From positions 186,001-250,000 of the forward strand of contig NZ_PPSL01000005.1 of the NCBI RefSeq assembly GCF_002954265.1: DNA of 64,000 nucleotides. Reading direction: 5' to 3'. The number at the start of each line of letters is the position of its first letter. Position 1 is the stretch's first letter. This DNA is from Flavipsychrobacter stenotrophus (lineage in GTDB: Bacteria > Bacteroidota > Bacteroidia > Chitinophagales > Chitinophagaceae). The notes below the pieces were generated by a model. It did no database searches. It had not been told where the DNA came from and was given only the letters and a program-made list of their open reading frames with translations. Positions 44,101 to 52,600 of the stretch are shown here, piece after piece. Made by a program: the position numbers and the translations under genes.

Positions 44101-44461
44101 CGAAGATTCTGTATCCATTCCATTTTGTCCATGGGTAGCTGAACGTTCCGGAGATACAAGTACTACAAAGACTGATGGCGGTGTGCGCATGGCCAACGAG
44201 ATCACCAGCGCCATGCTCGTGTACCCCAATCCTGCTTCGGGCGCAGTAACGGTGTCTTTTGATTACGGTACTGATGTTTACGAACATCGTAGTCTCGCCG
44301 TGTATGACATCATGGGCAGAAAAATCGGACAGGAAATTCCTTCGCAATTGCATGATACCTGGAATGTGAATACTGCCGATTGGTCGCCGGGAATATATAT
44401 CATCCGTATGGAAGCGGATGGGAGGATGCTGCACACGCAACGAGTTGTAGTGTCCCACTAA
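35114..44461 (+). CDS. Giant PKD / bacterial-Ig-like T9SS surface protein
   Basis: 3115 residues from MQKLFCKFFVSLLLTFAAFSANA at 35114 (an upstream Met at 35027 gives no signal peptide and is rejected). About sixteen PKD-type domains are seen as YxWxFGDG/FGNG, e.g. YIWKFGNG, LWDFGNGD, RWLFGDGI, TWNFGDGS, YHWDFGDGTG and YNWDFGDGSG. Around nt 38,800-39,700 come four Ig-like (BIG2-type) repeats of the form GGVWSSSDxxIAxVDxxTGVVSG. The C-terminal ~90 residues are a T9SS type A sorting domain (LVYPNPASGAV ... SPGIYIIRM). Likely a cell-surface adhesin or polymer-binding protein; many Cys pairs suggest disulfides. The following T9SS genes lie close by in the same direction. Confidence 0.85.
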   Translation: MQKLFCKFFVSLLLTFAAFSANALTASFTADHTSGCTPLPVHFTNTSTGATSYIWKFGNGSPNSTSTNTLALYYTGTYTVTLVAYYGTASDSMSMVITVPPKPIVSFHSISTTVCASDTVFFVNTTTEFGPTTYLWDFGNGDTSTNPNPRYVYSQPGYHTVTLIASDTLGCDTSITRTAYIFSDTAINAGFNVTRTYFCKAPAVEVFTSTSTGGTHPYTFLWHFGNGDSSFATSPTYTYTVAGSDTATLTITDAHGCTKSFSRIITISVPYASFTADTGLCANFSDTFTNTSFTTVPTNTYRWLFGDGIISTLTSPVHTYTASGTYTVSLTTNNGQTCRDTVKQIVTVWPVPSSGITATPASPCPPSTTINYTSTGTSGDTVNWYFGDGAMGTGTSISNTYTSAELDTVAMVGGANINTLKIDTTTMIVINPYGCRDTVTHVDTIRDLILVFGLPGYGGCVPLTRSFSISAITTVPFAVGPYPFAIVSYTWNFGDGSATSTGATPSHTYTAAGSYALSCTVTTANGCTATETTGVSVGTPSTVSLTASPSHVCVGSDVGLTAIRTSGFSTSYFWNFGDGQLYQNAPYSGGSDGEPHSYTTPGTYHVTVTIANGGCSGNTASATVIVDSPAAIIGLRYDCAGGNTVTLYNNSIGADSVLWTLSDATTSTADTLVHTFAASSNTATLWVRNIASGCSNTISVPIDIYQITPSFTADDTAICRDMVVHFTPYISGGVPDSVYTWLVNGANTATSTPVAPLFTDTFHSTGIYTVSIVTHDIVHGCWDTASRSITVAKPVANFTVSPISGCSPLPVTFTNTSTDVAGITFTNFQWQFGDGSTPVSGSSPTVVHTYSIPNTITSAIFTDTLIVTDNIGCKDTLVLPDVDTVMRVRANFSSPSSVCLGSTITFTNTSTSPFGDGRSYYWTFGDATNSTVTSLSHLYGTVGNYTVALYTTDTVRGCIDSFKKIITVSHPTAAFTMSDSTALCAPLTVYFTNTSTGIPATGSNSEWTFGNGNTSIIRSPNATYTSPGIHTVQLIVTNAQGCKDTAYGHVTLFGYSGDFSYDTMGCMPFTAHFATIAGTGADSVTWIFGDDSIVNTSSSTISHIYTHGGIYTPTVILGNATGCNVASSGSVAIRVDSVAAHIATSPNPVCPNTNITFTGTGNSYFSTVTGWHWQFAGSDTSNLNPAIYSYSLSGTYVASVIATDGWGCTTTATDTILIYPVPGPIIGIDSLCVGSSFPFSDTTTGGVWISDDQAIAGVGGSGIVTGVSAGTTTISYIVTNVFGCSAILTFPITILALPDSGVISGIDSVCIGSTTPLAESVPGGVWSSSDTTIASIDAFGTVSGITLGVVTISYTVHDSFCSNVAIFTFKVVTLPAVPPITGFDTLCVIGSDQLFNAFPGGVWSSLDPSIAFVDAVTGVVSGVSIGFATIAYDVTNACGTTQVTKLINVIPLDPPIFGPHSVCSGSTIPLNTTVGGGTWTSDDPTIADVDVVTGVVTGISTGTTMIRYTGVSACGPYSVEHQVSVNTAPYITTNSMVACQTLSSTKAGPQIISGSGDCIKVCDSTIVRYYGNGVSGSVYTWAIAGGTIVQNYGDSIDVFWPAAGTMGSITVTDTFSHCIGTASACILVIQRPHAYFTASAINVCAGNTVYFTNLSTADPLSPIVSYHWDFGDGTGSVSINPSHVYSTAGINAQVTLVVRNACNCSDTFRLVLILHKDPGVQITCPAAVCDSEFATYSIPASGCAPAWNVTSGSIISGNGTPSIVVQWDASGGGFGTVNVTDPCAACIDTSTIKIPIIADAPISGPSVVCTDKEYEYTLPLWPGTQYQWGVLGFPSVKVMYSNDYRLVVNFPAPGTYTLHAWYQNEIKMCGGNVFRTITVQQTDSILGNTTVCPNSPETYSLIGGATATWTVSDMAGTVIATATGTSFTNTFTASGTYLLTATGAFCSDPLTINVLNSPPAVDSVHGQDTVCLNYAYTYTAYSDVPGTIYEWQAIGGFVIPSTGSPVVTAVWSGGSPMMLIVSRVSTIPPYCSGPSDTINIMQEVINPYIIGDTVVCANSSIKYYTDFTRGEWYEWTVYPTTAGSVILGEHTPIAHILWNNVPGITPATADVVLTVHKCDSVFTDTAHIVITPTPPVTLTITPNPTCPGSAVAFTSTVGGLSYAWNFGDGTPILITMTNTATHVYPPNLTTGIISYPAQVTVLPDYTFHCPISGVAGGYEDVLPGPVAYAYSTGPISCDTTAFIGTVTDNVGTISYQWYKNGTAVTGATGPTFHGNTPGMFSFTATCANGCFDTSNYVHADSCNSDTITCVGVQPIVLNATITAGCNSLHLAGTTTGLSPRWGLVSGGVLDTAVIAPGLDADVVCMVPGIYDFVFSAVNPYDTCDSPNVSRGINRRVIVPLVADYLFSLHCGTGGYDTVLLQDHSSFLPGYLITGIDWINMTTGTMIGTGWPNLSVALLAPGTYQIVEYVYYIDGSDPLATVQNCSVIHTIVLPSAPTASFTSAVSPICSQVPITFTPTTSGGIVQYNWDFGDGSGSLLTNPQRAYTWNITDPDPLPESVTLTVTDTIGCTATAVDTVEVRRNRLSGDLGGNVVACSDNAPVVLGYTSVPGFATPTSYLWSTGATSDTIAVDTSGAYWLTVYGAYQCQFTTFPATQVGILKVPSLGIVGAQSYCEGDTVRLSGYVGNSVIYEWYRDGSPDGTLSSVADGGLPAGTYVYQLVRTLMIGGVPYCTDTLADTIQIYKLPKQPKISGPIAIDCATYQIELDASAGVSGTFNWSDGTAGAINTNIYTGGPYEVWFTDINGCQSSNTVSVPPPPSWFFQYFPSGCYTVCVESLPQILYGPPNQIFDSWEWQEAGNPSPLSSGSMSPVAPYGVTHNGSYNWWLSNGLCKEASDYMDLSIDKCSNCGNGTVSGVLTCTAGNPASYTIDITVAGLPTGTTFTSGTDIGPIGFFSGVLTGTSPYLLSLTFTTLYLPPPSDMILKMVFTLPIGSKCYLEDSVSIPFCPWVAERSGDTSTTKTDGGVRMANEITSAMLVYPNPASGAVTVSFDYGTDVYEHRSLAVYDIMGRKIGQEIPSQLHDTWNVNTADWSPGIYIIRMEADGRMLHTQRVVVSH

Positions 44462-44533
44462 AATAATACTCATCTAAGTCACGCACTAGGAGGAGTACTT
44501 TTTAATTTATACTTTTAATATATAAAACACTGC

Positions 44534-46438
44534 ATGAGATTTTCTTTTAAATACATTTTTGCACTTTTTGCACTGATTTTTTCGTGCTTCAGTTCGAGCC
44601 ATGCACAGCAGTTCCAATGGGTAAAAGGCGGAGGTACAAACCAAACTTCGTCTTATCTTAATAACAACCCAGAGGGTGTTTATTATATGTGTACCGATTC
44701 AAATAGCAATGTGTACACTCTTAGCATTGTCGGTAATACGGCGATCCATGCAGATACATTTTATAGGTCAGGGGCGTATGGTGTAGATTTGAATCTTTTG
44801 GTTAGTAGCTACGATTGTTCCGGACAGATGCGTTGGGCTAAACTCATTGGTTCATCAGCTGGGCTCAGTTACCCGCTTGGCATTGTTGTAGATAACTTTG
44901 GTCATGTATATATGTCGTGTGCATCTCCAAACGGGACGTTGCATATAGGCAATGACACAAGCATAACAGGGTCTCTAAATAAGGTACTTAACCTTATTAT
45001 GTTCGATACTCTTGGACACTTCAATTGGATATATCAGGTAGGTAATAATACACCCGCAAACCGTGCAGCTACCTATACCTCCACTGCATCTCTCGCATTA
45101 GATAATACGAACAATGTACACCTGATACCCTACATAGGCGTGGGATCATTACTGACCCCCACCCTTATAAGCCATTTTGGGAACTACGATCTGAAATTTA
45201 ATTCTTCCGGAGTGCTACTTTCCGCAAAACGATTGCAACAGGACTCTTCACTTGTCGTTACAAATGCGACCATCGACCATCGTAGTAATATCATCTATGG
45301 TCACGGATATAGAAGCTATGCATTTCCTGATAGTTCTGCATATAATTTCTTAGCGGCATTTGATACAAACGGGAATAGAATTTGGGTAGATACCCTCGGA
45401 AATTTCTATGCATCTACAAATAATATAACAGGTATTGCAGCAGATAATAGCGGGCATCTATATGTAACTGCGAACGGGTTCGGCTATATGCTATATAAGG
45501 GAGATACAATATACCCTAATTATGGTTCTTATATTTCTTTCTTAATGAAGACAGATACAGCAGGAAACAGACAATGGTGGAAACAGTGCAACGGAAATGG
45601 TGCTATTGGTTCTCCAACAATTTTACCCGGCAATAAGGTGGCCACAACAGGACATTTTTATGTAAAGGAAAAATGCGGCACAGATAGCATAACCAATTCA
45701 TCAGCCGGTGCAGACCCATTTATTTACATGGTTGATACCTCTGGCTCGTTGCTTATGTTGAAAGGTATTCACGGTGACGGGTATTCTGATAATGGCATAT
45801 CGATGGCTTGTGATAGGCAAGGGAATCTGTATATTGGCGGTATGGTAGCCGACTCAATCCCAGATGCAGTAATCCCCGCATACCACTCCGTTGGAGGTAA
45901 TACAGATTTCTTCGTTTTGAAATACGGCCTCCCCTGTAATTGTACAAGTACGCCCACTGCATCTTTTACCTATTCTGGAAGCAATCCTGTTACGTTTACT
46001 TATTCAGGCACCACAACTGGTTTAGACAGTGTGGCATGGCATTTCGGCGATGGCTATACTGGTACTGGTCTATCTATCTCTCATGGCTATACCATCTCCG
46101 ACACGTTCCATGTGTGCGAATACACCTACTCGCAATGCGGAGTAGATTCGAGTTGCACCGATATTGTGGTCATTGGTGTTGGTATAAATGAGCCTGGGTA
46201 TGAGTTTGGTAACATCTCCATATATCCTAATCCTGTTACGGATGAGCTAGTAATAAATGGCTTGAAAAACCAAACTATTTATAGAGTATTGTCGGTTACA
46301 GGTGAGGCAATACTAAGCGGTGCATTCAATAAGGGAGATAATTCAATATCTCTGAACAAACTATCTTCTGGTCTATATATTTTAGAGGTGACAGGTTCTG
46401 AAGGGCAAAAGACTAACTTCAGATTGATAAAAAATTAG
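44534..46438 (+). CDS. T9SS surface protein with SBBP-like repeats and a PKD domain (copy 1)
   Basis: 634 residues. Signal peptide MRFSFKYIFALFALIFSCFSSSHAQQ. SBBP-like units cover most of the chain (GNVYTLSIVGNTAIH, GHVYMSCASPNGT, NNVHLIPYIGVG, GHLYVTANGFGYM, GNLYIGGMVADS). A single PKD domain sits near the C-terminus (SVAWHFGDGYTGTGLSISHGY), followed by ISIYPNPVTDELVI and GLYILEV, a T9SS sorting domain. The neighbouring gene at 46442 encodes a close paralogue, starting 3 nt after this stop. An AGGAGG at 44488 is ~40 nt from the ATG and is not the ribosome binding site. Confidence 0.85.
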   Translation: MRFSFKYIFALFALIFSCFSSSHAQQFQWVKGGGTNQTSSYLNNNPEGVYYMCTDSNSNVYTLSIVGNTAIHADTFYRSGAYGVDLNLLVSSYDCSGQMRWAKLIGSSAGLSYPLGIVVDNFGHVYMSCASPNGTLHIGNDTSITGSLNKVLNLIMFDTLGHFNWIYQVGNNTPANRAATYTSTASLALDNTNNVHLIPYIGVGSLLTPTLISHFGNYDLKFNSSGVLLSAKRLQQDSSLVVTNATIDHRSNIIYGHGYRSYAFPDSSAYNFLAAFDTNGNRIWVDTLGNFYASTNNITGIAADNSGHLYVTANGFGYMLYKGDTIYPNYGSYISFLMKTDTAGNRQWWKQCNGNGAIGSPTILPGNKVATTGHFYVKEKCGTDSITNSSAGADPFIYMVDTSGSLLMLKGIHGDGYSDNGISMACDRQGNLYIGGMVADSIPDAVIPAYHSVGGNTDFFVLKYGLPCNCTSTPTASFTYSGSNPVTFTYSGTTTGLDSVAWHFGDGYTGTGLSISHGYTISDTFHVCEYTYSQCGVDSSCTDIVVIGVGINEPGYEFGNISIYPNPVTDELVINGLKNQTIYRVLSVTGEAILSGAFNKGDNSISLNKLSSGLYILEVTGSEGQKTNFRLIKN

Positions 46439-46441
46439 TGT

Positions 46442-48358
46442 GTGAGGTTTCCTTTCAAATATATTTTTGCAATTATAGTACTGACTTCGTCGTGTGTAAG
46501 GTCGGTCTGTGCCCAACAGTTTCAATGGGTAAAAGGAGGGGGGACGAGTTCAAGTTCATCTTATTTAACTAACCGCCCCGAAGGAGCCTATTACATGTGT
46601 ACAGATGCCAATAACAATGTTTATACATTGAGTGTTGTTGGCAATAATCCAATTTATGCTGACACATTTTACAGAGCAGGCGGCTACGGGACGGATTTGA
46701 ATCTTTTAGTTAGCAGCTATAATTGTTCAGGAGAAATGCGTTGGGCTAAACTAATTGGTTCTTCCGCTGGATTCAGCTATCCACTCGGTATTGTGGTTGA
46801 CAGCTTCGGACATCTTTATGCAGCATGTTCTTCTCCCAATGGTACTTTGTATGTTGGTAATGACACAAGCATAACTGGGTCGCTAAATAAAGTTCTTAAC
46901 CTAATCATGTTTGATACCGTTGGGCATTTTAACTGGATATACCAGGTCGGGAATAACACGCCTGCAAACAGGGCAGCGACCTACGCAGCTATAGGGGCTT
47001 TAACCATCGATAATACGAATTGCGTGCATCTAATACCCTATATAGGAGTTGGTGCATTATTGATGCCAAGCGTGACCAGCCATTTTGGGAACTACGATAT
47101 GAAATTTAATTCATCCGGTACGCTCCTGTCCGCAAAAAGGCTGCAGATGGATTCGACAATTGTAGCAATCGGCGCAATAATTGACCGGCAGAATAACACT
47201 CTTTATGCATATGGATACAGAAGTTTTGCATTCCCTGACAGTTCTTACTATTGCTTCATCGCGGCGTTCGATACATCAGGAAATAGAAAGTGGGTGGATA
47301 CTTTCGAGAACTCAGCCTATATTGGAGCAGAGGTGATCACGGGTATAGCACCTGACGGTGCAGGTCATCTGTATATATGCGGTTCTGGCAATAATTATGT
47401 GGTTTATGGAAGCGATACCATAAATCCTCCGATGGGTTCGCCTTATACCGGATATATGTCATTCATAATGAAGGCAGATACCGGTGGACATTTTGAATGG
47501 GCCCGCAGCTGCAATGGTAACAGTGTAAATGACTTCGACGGGGTCATAATGATGCCTGGAAATAAAGTCGCTGCAATCGGCTCATTTGATGTGAAACTAA
47601 CCTGTGGGATCGATAGCGCGTATAATACAACACCGGGTTCTGATGCATTTCTTTTTATAGTAGACACTGCTGGGAATCCCTTAAAACTGAAACAACTTCA
47701 TGGAGACGGGTATGAGGATTATGGCAGATCAATTGCAGCCGATAGGCTGGGCAATCTGTATCTTGGTGGTATGGTGGCGGATACAATTCCTAGCACTGTA
47801 ATCCCTGCATATCATTCTATCGGGGGCAACACAGATTTCTTCGTCTTGAAATACGGACTTCCATGCAACTGTACAAGTGCACCCGTCGCATCGTTCACAA
47901 CTTCGGGATCAAACTTTACATATACGGGTACTACGGTGGGTTTGGATAGTGTAGTATGGCACTTTGGCGATGGGGCTACAGGAACTGGTCTATCTGTCTC
48001 TCATGCCTATGCCATCTCCGATACATTCCACGCATGCGAATACACTTATGCTTATTGCGGAGTTGATTCCACTTGCATCGATATTGTCGTAATTGGTGTC
48101 GGTATTAACGGGCCCCATTTGTCCGTGTCTAGCATAACCATATATCCTAATCCTGCGACTGAAGAGTTAAATATTGCTGGTGTAACAGCCCCTACAGATT
48201 ACCGTTTAATTTCTATAGCTGGCAGTGTTGTGAGTAATGGTGTTCTTAAAAAAGGTAAGAACTCTATAAATATGAAGGATTACCCATCCGGCGTTTATGT
48301 AATAGAATTAAAGGGCGAAGATGGTGCAAAAACTACAATGAGAGTTGTTAAGGAGTAA
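46442..48358 (+). CDS. T9SS surface protein, tandem paralogue of the 44534 gene (copy 2)
   Basis: 638 residues, GTG start at 46442, three nucleotides after the previous stop, so translation is coupled. The same layout as its neighbour: signal peptide (MRFPFKYIFAIIVLTSSC), SBBP-like units with near-identical phrases (GHFNWIYQVGNNTPANRAATY appears in both), one PKD domain (SVVWHFGDGATGTGLSVSHAY) and a T9SS end (ITIYPNPATEELNI, GVYVIEL). Identity is high over the first 300 residues and falls in the middle. The downstream regulator gene starts after only 3 nt. Confidence 0.85.
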   Translation: MRFPFKYIFAIIVLTSSCVRSVCAQQFQWVKGGGTSSSSSYLTNRPEGAYYMCTDANNNVYTLSVVGNNPIYADTFYRAGGYGTDLNLLVSSYNCSGEMRWAKLIGSSAGFSYPLGIVVDSFGHLYAACSSPNGTLYVGNDTSITGSLNKVLNLIMFDTVGHFNWIYQVGNNTPANRAATYAAIGALTIDNTNCVHLIPYIGVGALLMPSVTSHFGNYDMKFNSSGTLLSAKRLQMDSTIVAIGAIIDRQNNTLYAYGYRSFAFPDSSYYCFIAAFDTSGNRKWVDTFENSAYIGAEVITGIAPDGAGHLYICGSGNNYVVYGSDTINPPMGSPYTGYMSFIMKADTGGHFEWARSCNGNSVNDFDGVIMMPGNKVAAIGSFDVKLTCGIDSAYNTTPGSDAFLFIVDTAGNPLKLKQLHGDGYEDYGRSIAADRLGNLYLGGMVADTIPSTVIPAYHSIGGNTDFFVLKYGLPCNCTSAPVASFTTSGSNFTYTGTTVGLDSVVWHFGDGATGTGLSVSHAYAISDTFHACEYTYAYCGVDSTCIDIVVIGVGINGPHLSVSSITIYPNPATEELNIAGVTAPTDYRLISIAGSVVSNGVLKKGKNSINMKDYPSGVYVIELKGEDGAKTTMRVVKE

Positions 48359-48361
48359 CAT

Positions 48362-49321
48362 ATGACGAAAAGCACAAAAATTTTATCTTACATAACCGAG
48401 AGAAATGAGCCGACAACAACTGTTGAGATATTCGAGGAGCTATTTAATGGGAGTATAAGCGCAATTGAGGAAAGGGGTATAAGAAGAAAATACATCACTT
48501 CGATTTCAGTAAAGATGCACCAGTTGTGTAATGAGGGAGTATTAAGAAGTTATTCAGCGAAGAAAAGGGGATTGTATTATTGCCTTCCAGAGTGGTTTTC
48601 AGGGGACAAATTGAAGGCACAATATCAATACAAGCTGGAGAACAAACTTTCTGCCAGGATTTCAATAGCATTAATTGATGACCAGATATTGTTTCGCAAA
48701 GCGCTAAAAGGGCTTATCCATTCTTTCGGAAATACTGATGTGATCATGGAAGCTGATAATGGGAGCTTATTGCTGGATCAAATAAATAATAATTCGGAAA
48801 TACCGCATATCTGTATTATAAGTTCCCAAGCGATAATGCTCAATAACAACGAAACACTTAAAGCTATTAAGAAGCAGTATCCCGGGATAAAAGTGTTGAT
48901 GCTTATTTCCTATAACGAGGTCTTTACTTTTAGGAAAATGGTGTTTGATGGAGCGAATAGTGTACTCACAAAAAATTGCCAACCCGAAGAATTACAAAAA
49001 GCGATATACTCGTTGCGTAAGAAAAAATATTATTATGAATCAGCTCCGATTGATCATAGGGAGGTATTCAATCGATCAAACTCACCCCATTCTATCACTA
49101 ACAGACAGCAAACATTCTTATCATTAAATCTAGCTGGATTGTCTGGGGTCGAAATAGCTACCAAATTGGGGTTGTCGGAAAGAACAGTCGATGGCTATAG
49201 GGAAATTTTGTATAAAAATTTCAATGTTGACAACAGACTAAGGTTATTAGTTTTCGTTATAAAAAATGGGTTAGTAGATCTTAATAATGTAACAGCAGGC
49301 TCAAAAAGCACTTCAAGGTAA
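48362..49321 (+). CDS. Winged-helix / pseudo-receiver / LuxR-HTH regulator
   Basis: 319 residues of unusual make-up. Residues 1-95 form a winged helix (ILSYITERNEPTTTVEIFEELFN ... SVKMHQLCNEGVLRSYSAKKRGLYYCLPEWF). Residues ~100-215 are a response-regulator receiver fold: Asp106/Asp107 (ALIDDQ) and Lys204 (LTKNCQPEEL) are kept, but the phospho-acceptor Asp is replaced: the beta-3 end reads ICIISSQAIML, Ser154/Ser155. A LuxR-type HTH ends the protein (LNLAGLSGVEIATKLGLSERTVDGYREILYKNFN). A good Shine-Dalgarno AAGGAG (48350-48355) overlaps the previous gene's end and the spacing to it is 3 nt, so it is made with the two T9SS paralogues. It probably senses something other than phosphorylation. 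Confidence 0.8.
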   Translation: MTKSTKILSYITERNEPTTTVEIFEELFNGSISAIEERGIRRKYITSISVKMHQLCNEGVLRSYSAKKRGLYYCLPEWFSGDKLKAQYQYKLENKLSARISIALIDDQILFRKALKGLIHSFGNTDVIMEADNGSLLLDQINNNSEIPHICIISSQAIMLNNNETLKAIKKQYPGIKVLMLISYNEVFTFRKMVFDGANSVLTKNCQPEELQKAIYSLRKKKYYYESAPIDHREVFNRSNSPHSITNRQQTFLSLNLAGLSGVEIATKLGLSERTVDGYREILYKNFNVDNRLRLLVFVIKNGLVDLNNVTAGSKSTSR

Positions 49322-49693
49322 ATTACCATATAAATAGGTAGACGTAAGCTCATTGAAGGGGGTTGAAAAATAGTTTGTTTATTAAAAGGTGAAAACACTC
49401 ACCAGCAAAAACTTCAACCCTGCCTTATTGTTTTTTTATAGCATACACCATTTTTTGGAAGTGCTAAGAATAGGCCGTTTAATGCTGACGTAGGCACACT
49501 ATAGGAAGTTATAGCCAAACCAGATAGCTGGCAACGCGCACAAAAGCACAAGCAGGACATTGTCATGCGCCACAACTGTTTTAGAGCTAACTATAAACAC
49601 TTGAAAACTAAAATAATTTATTTTATCTTCGTAAGGTCCAGAAACGCTGTTAACGTGATGGGCGCATCAATTTGACCCGATATAAGACAGCAC
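49322..49693. other. Gene-free stretch upstream of the NHL protein gene
   Basis: No open frame of note on either strand. AT-rich at 49600-49640 (ACTAAAATAATTTATTTTATCTTCG), which may hold the promoter of the gene at 49694; no clear TTTG / TAnnTTTG pair is seen. Confidence 0.4.
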
Positions 49694-52600
49694 ATGAGAA
49701 AAATAGCCTTTCTGATCTTTTTTTTATTCCCGTTCATATGCGTAGCGCAGTTCGGTATTACCAGTACGGTAGCGGGAAATGGTTCAGTTGGATGGGCTGG
49801 GGATCACGGGCCTGCAACGGCTGCCCAATTGGGCGACCCGTACGGAATTTGCATTGACCGCTGGGGGAATATATATATCGCGGATGCCTACAAGCAGACG
49901 GTCAGGAAAGTGAATACATTAGGTATCATTACCACTATTGCTGGCACAGGCACATTAGGGTCGAGCGGAGATGGCGGGCCTGCAACCGCCGCCAGATTAT
50001 ACAACCCGCATGGAGTAACAGTGGACAGTTCAGGGAACGTTTATATTGCGGACAATTTCAATCACAAGGTCAGGAAGATCAACACTTCGGGCATTATCTC
50101 AACTTTTGCAGGAAATGGCTCTCCTGGCTCAGGTGGTGACGGGTTAGCTGCCCCCTCAGCTGCATTGGGCGGGTTAGTTCTTGCAACTGCAATAGACCAT
50201 TCGGGAAATATTTACGTTGGTTGCCAAAACAGGATAAGAAAAGTAAACGCTTCTGGTATCATCTCGACAGTGGCAGGGACCGGCACGGCGGGGTACAGCG
50301 GCGATGGAGGACCTGCAACGGCAGCACAGGTAGATTTCGTTTCAGATCTAACCTTTGACAAATTCGGCAACCTTTATTTTTGCGATTACAATAATGACAG
50401 GGTAAGAAAGATAGATGCTTCGGGCGCAATTACAACAGTTACCAGCGCCATACTGTCGCCTTATGGCATTGCCATTGACACCTCCGGTAACATTTATGTT
50501 GCATGCGAATCTCAGTTTATTAAAAAAATGGATGCATTCGGCACAATAACTACCATTGCCGGAAACGGTGATTTTACATTTAATGGGGATGGGGGATTCG
50601 CGATAGCATCTGCAATGTATCCCACAAACGTGAAAATCGATAACCATGGAGACCTGTTGATTGGAGATGTCAGTAATAGCAGGGTCAGAAAAGTCACACA
50701 GTTGCCCCCGATTGGCTCGACAATGTTTATGAGCTATGTAGCTGATATCTGTGGTGGACTGCAATTCAGCGTATTTACAGATACCCCATCTACAGGGAGG
50801 CGTGTCACCATTTATATAAATGGCCTTCAGTATACAGACACCTTTTCTGTTTCGGGGGTAAATGGCATAGCCACATTGTCCGTACCGCTGGCGTTTTCAG
50901 GCAACTATTCTATAAAGGAAATATTATTCAATGGTTCTTCCGCCGTTGATTCTGTCACTTTCGCGCACCAGCATTTGAGCTGCGAGAATATCAGCATGCG
51001 GTTTTACTTCGATGCAAATAACAATTGCGTCAAAGACGGTTCTGAATATTTCGCTTACCTACCTGTCACGGCAGAGGTTGATTCCAATGGTATAGCTATT
51101 GATACGATCTCAGGCACCAGCGGACTTAACTACAATGCATTTGGCAATCCGGGGGACATTTATACATTCCGAAAGATCGACGGGGCGGGTGGCCTGAACA
51201 TATCATGCCCCGCATCAGGTACTATAACGGATACCTTTGGAACTACGCTGAACCACAATATGTCTATCGGCTATTCGTGCGGTCCGTCCACATCCTATGA
51301 CCTTAGTGAAATATCAAGTTCTATTGCTGGCAGGCACATGCAGTCCATTGATATTCTGGCGGGCAATTCCTTTTGTTCACCTCAAACAGGCAACCTGACG
51401 CTTCATTTCAGTCCACAATATATTTTCCAAAGTGCTTCGCCCGTACCTACGACTGTAACAGGAAATGTTGTTACCTGGAATACTGGTGTACTGACGTCAA
51501 ACATCCCTTCCATCATACACGTACACGCAACGTTGACAGTACCGGGAGCATGGTTAACTCCCGGCGATACGGTACATTCCCAAAATATCATTGTTCCCGT
51601 GATCGGCGATGTCGATACAGCTAACAACGTGTCTGTAAAAGTGGATACAGTAACCGGATCATGGGACCCGAACGAAATCTCCGTCAATCCTGACAGATAT
51701 ATCGCAGCCGGGGCTACATTACAATACAAAATACACTTTGAAAACACTGGAAATGATACTGCATTCAATATTTATGTCATGGATACTTTATCAGATAATG
51801 TTGACCCCCATTCAGTAAGGGTGGTAGCTGCTTCTGCTTTCATGAACACAACAAAATACTACGACAACACGATCCATCATACCATACTCAAGTTCGAGTT
51901 TCCTAATATTAATTTATTGGACAGCAGCTATCACGACCTGTGTACCGGCTTGGTCGTATTCAAGGTTAATGCAAGGGCCGCATTGCCGGACAGCGCCACT
52001 ATTTTTAATCATGCAGGCATTTTTTTTGACTACAACCCGGTAGTAATGACGAATACCGTTGAAAATATTATTGCTTCAATTCATGGTAATGGCAGCATAT
52101 GCATTGGTACAGTTGACACATTCGATTGCGCAATTACTGGCGGCACTTGGGCAATGCAAAATGGCCACGCAACTATTTCTTCTGGCGGGATTGTTACAGG
52201 TATAAGTAACGGAATAGATACTGTGCTGTACAGCTTTCCTTCGTCGAACGGGATCACGACAATATCAAAAGTAGTTTCAATTAGCTCGCATGGACTGACC
52301 ACGATAATAGGTGTTGACAGCTTGTGCGAAGGAATTTCTTACCTGTTCAGTTCCTCTCAGCCAGGAGGTAGCTGGACTATTTCCAATAGCCATGCATTTG
52401 TTACTTCGGGGGGATTGGTCAACGGCCTTTCAGCCGGGGGCGATACACTAATCTATATCTTCAGCAATGCTTGTGGGGCGGATACTAGCTTTAAAAGGAT
52501 TCTTATAAAACCCGTGCCGAATTCGGGCAGTATCACTGGCCCAAATAGCGTATGCATTGGCTCGGCGATATCGCTAGCTGACACTTCCGTAGGTGGCACA

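Noticed and set aside
44488-44493. AGGAGG as a ribosome binding site for the gene at 44534
   Set aside because: It lies ~40 nt from the start codon, too far to act as Shine-Dalgarno.
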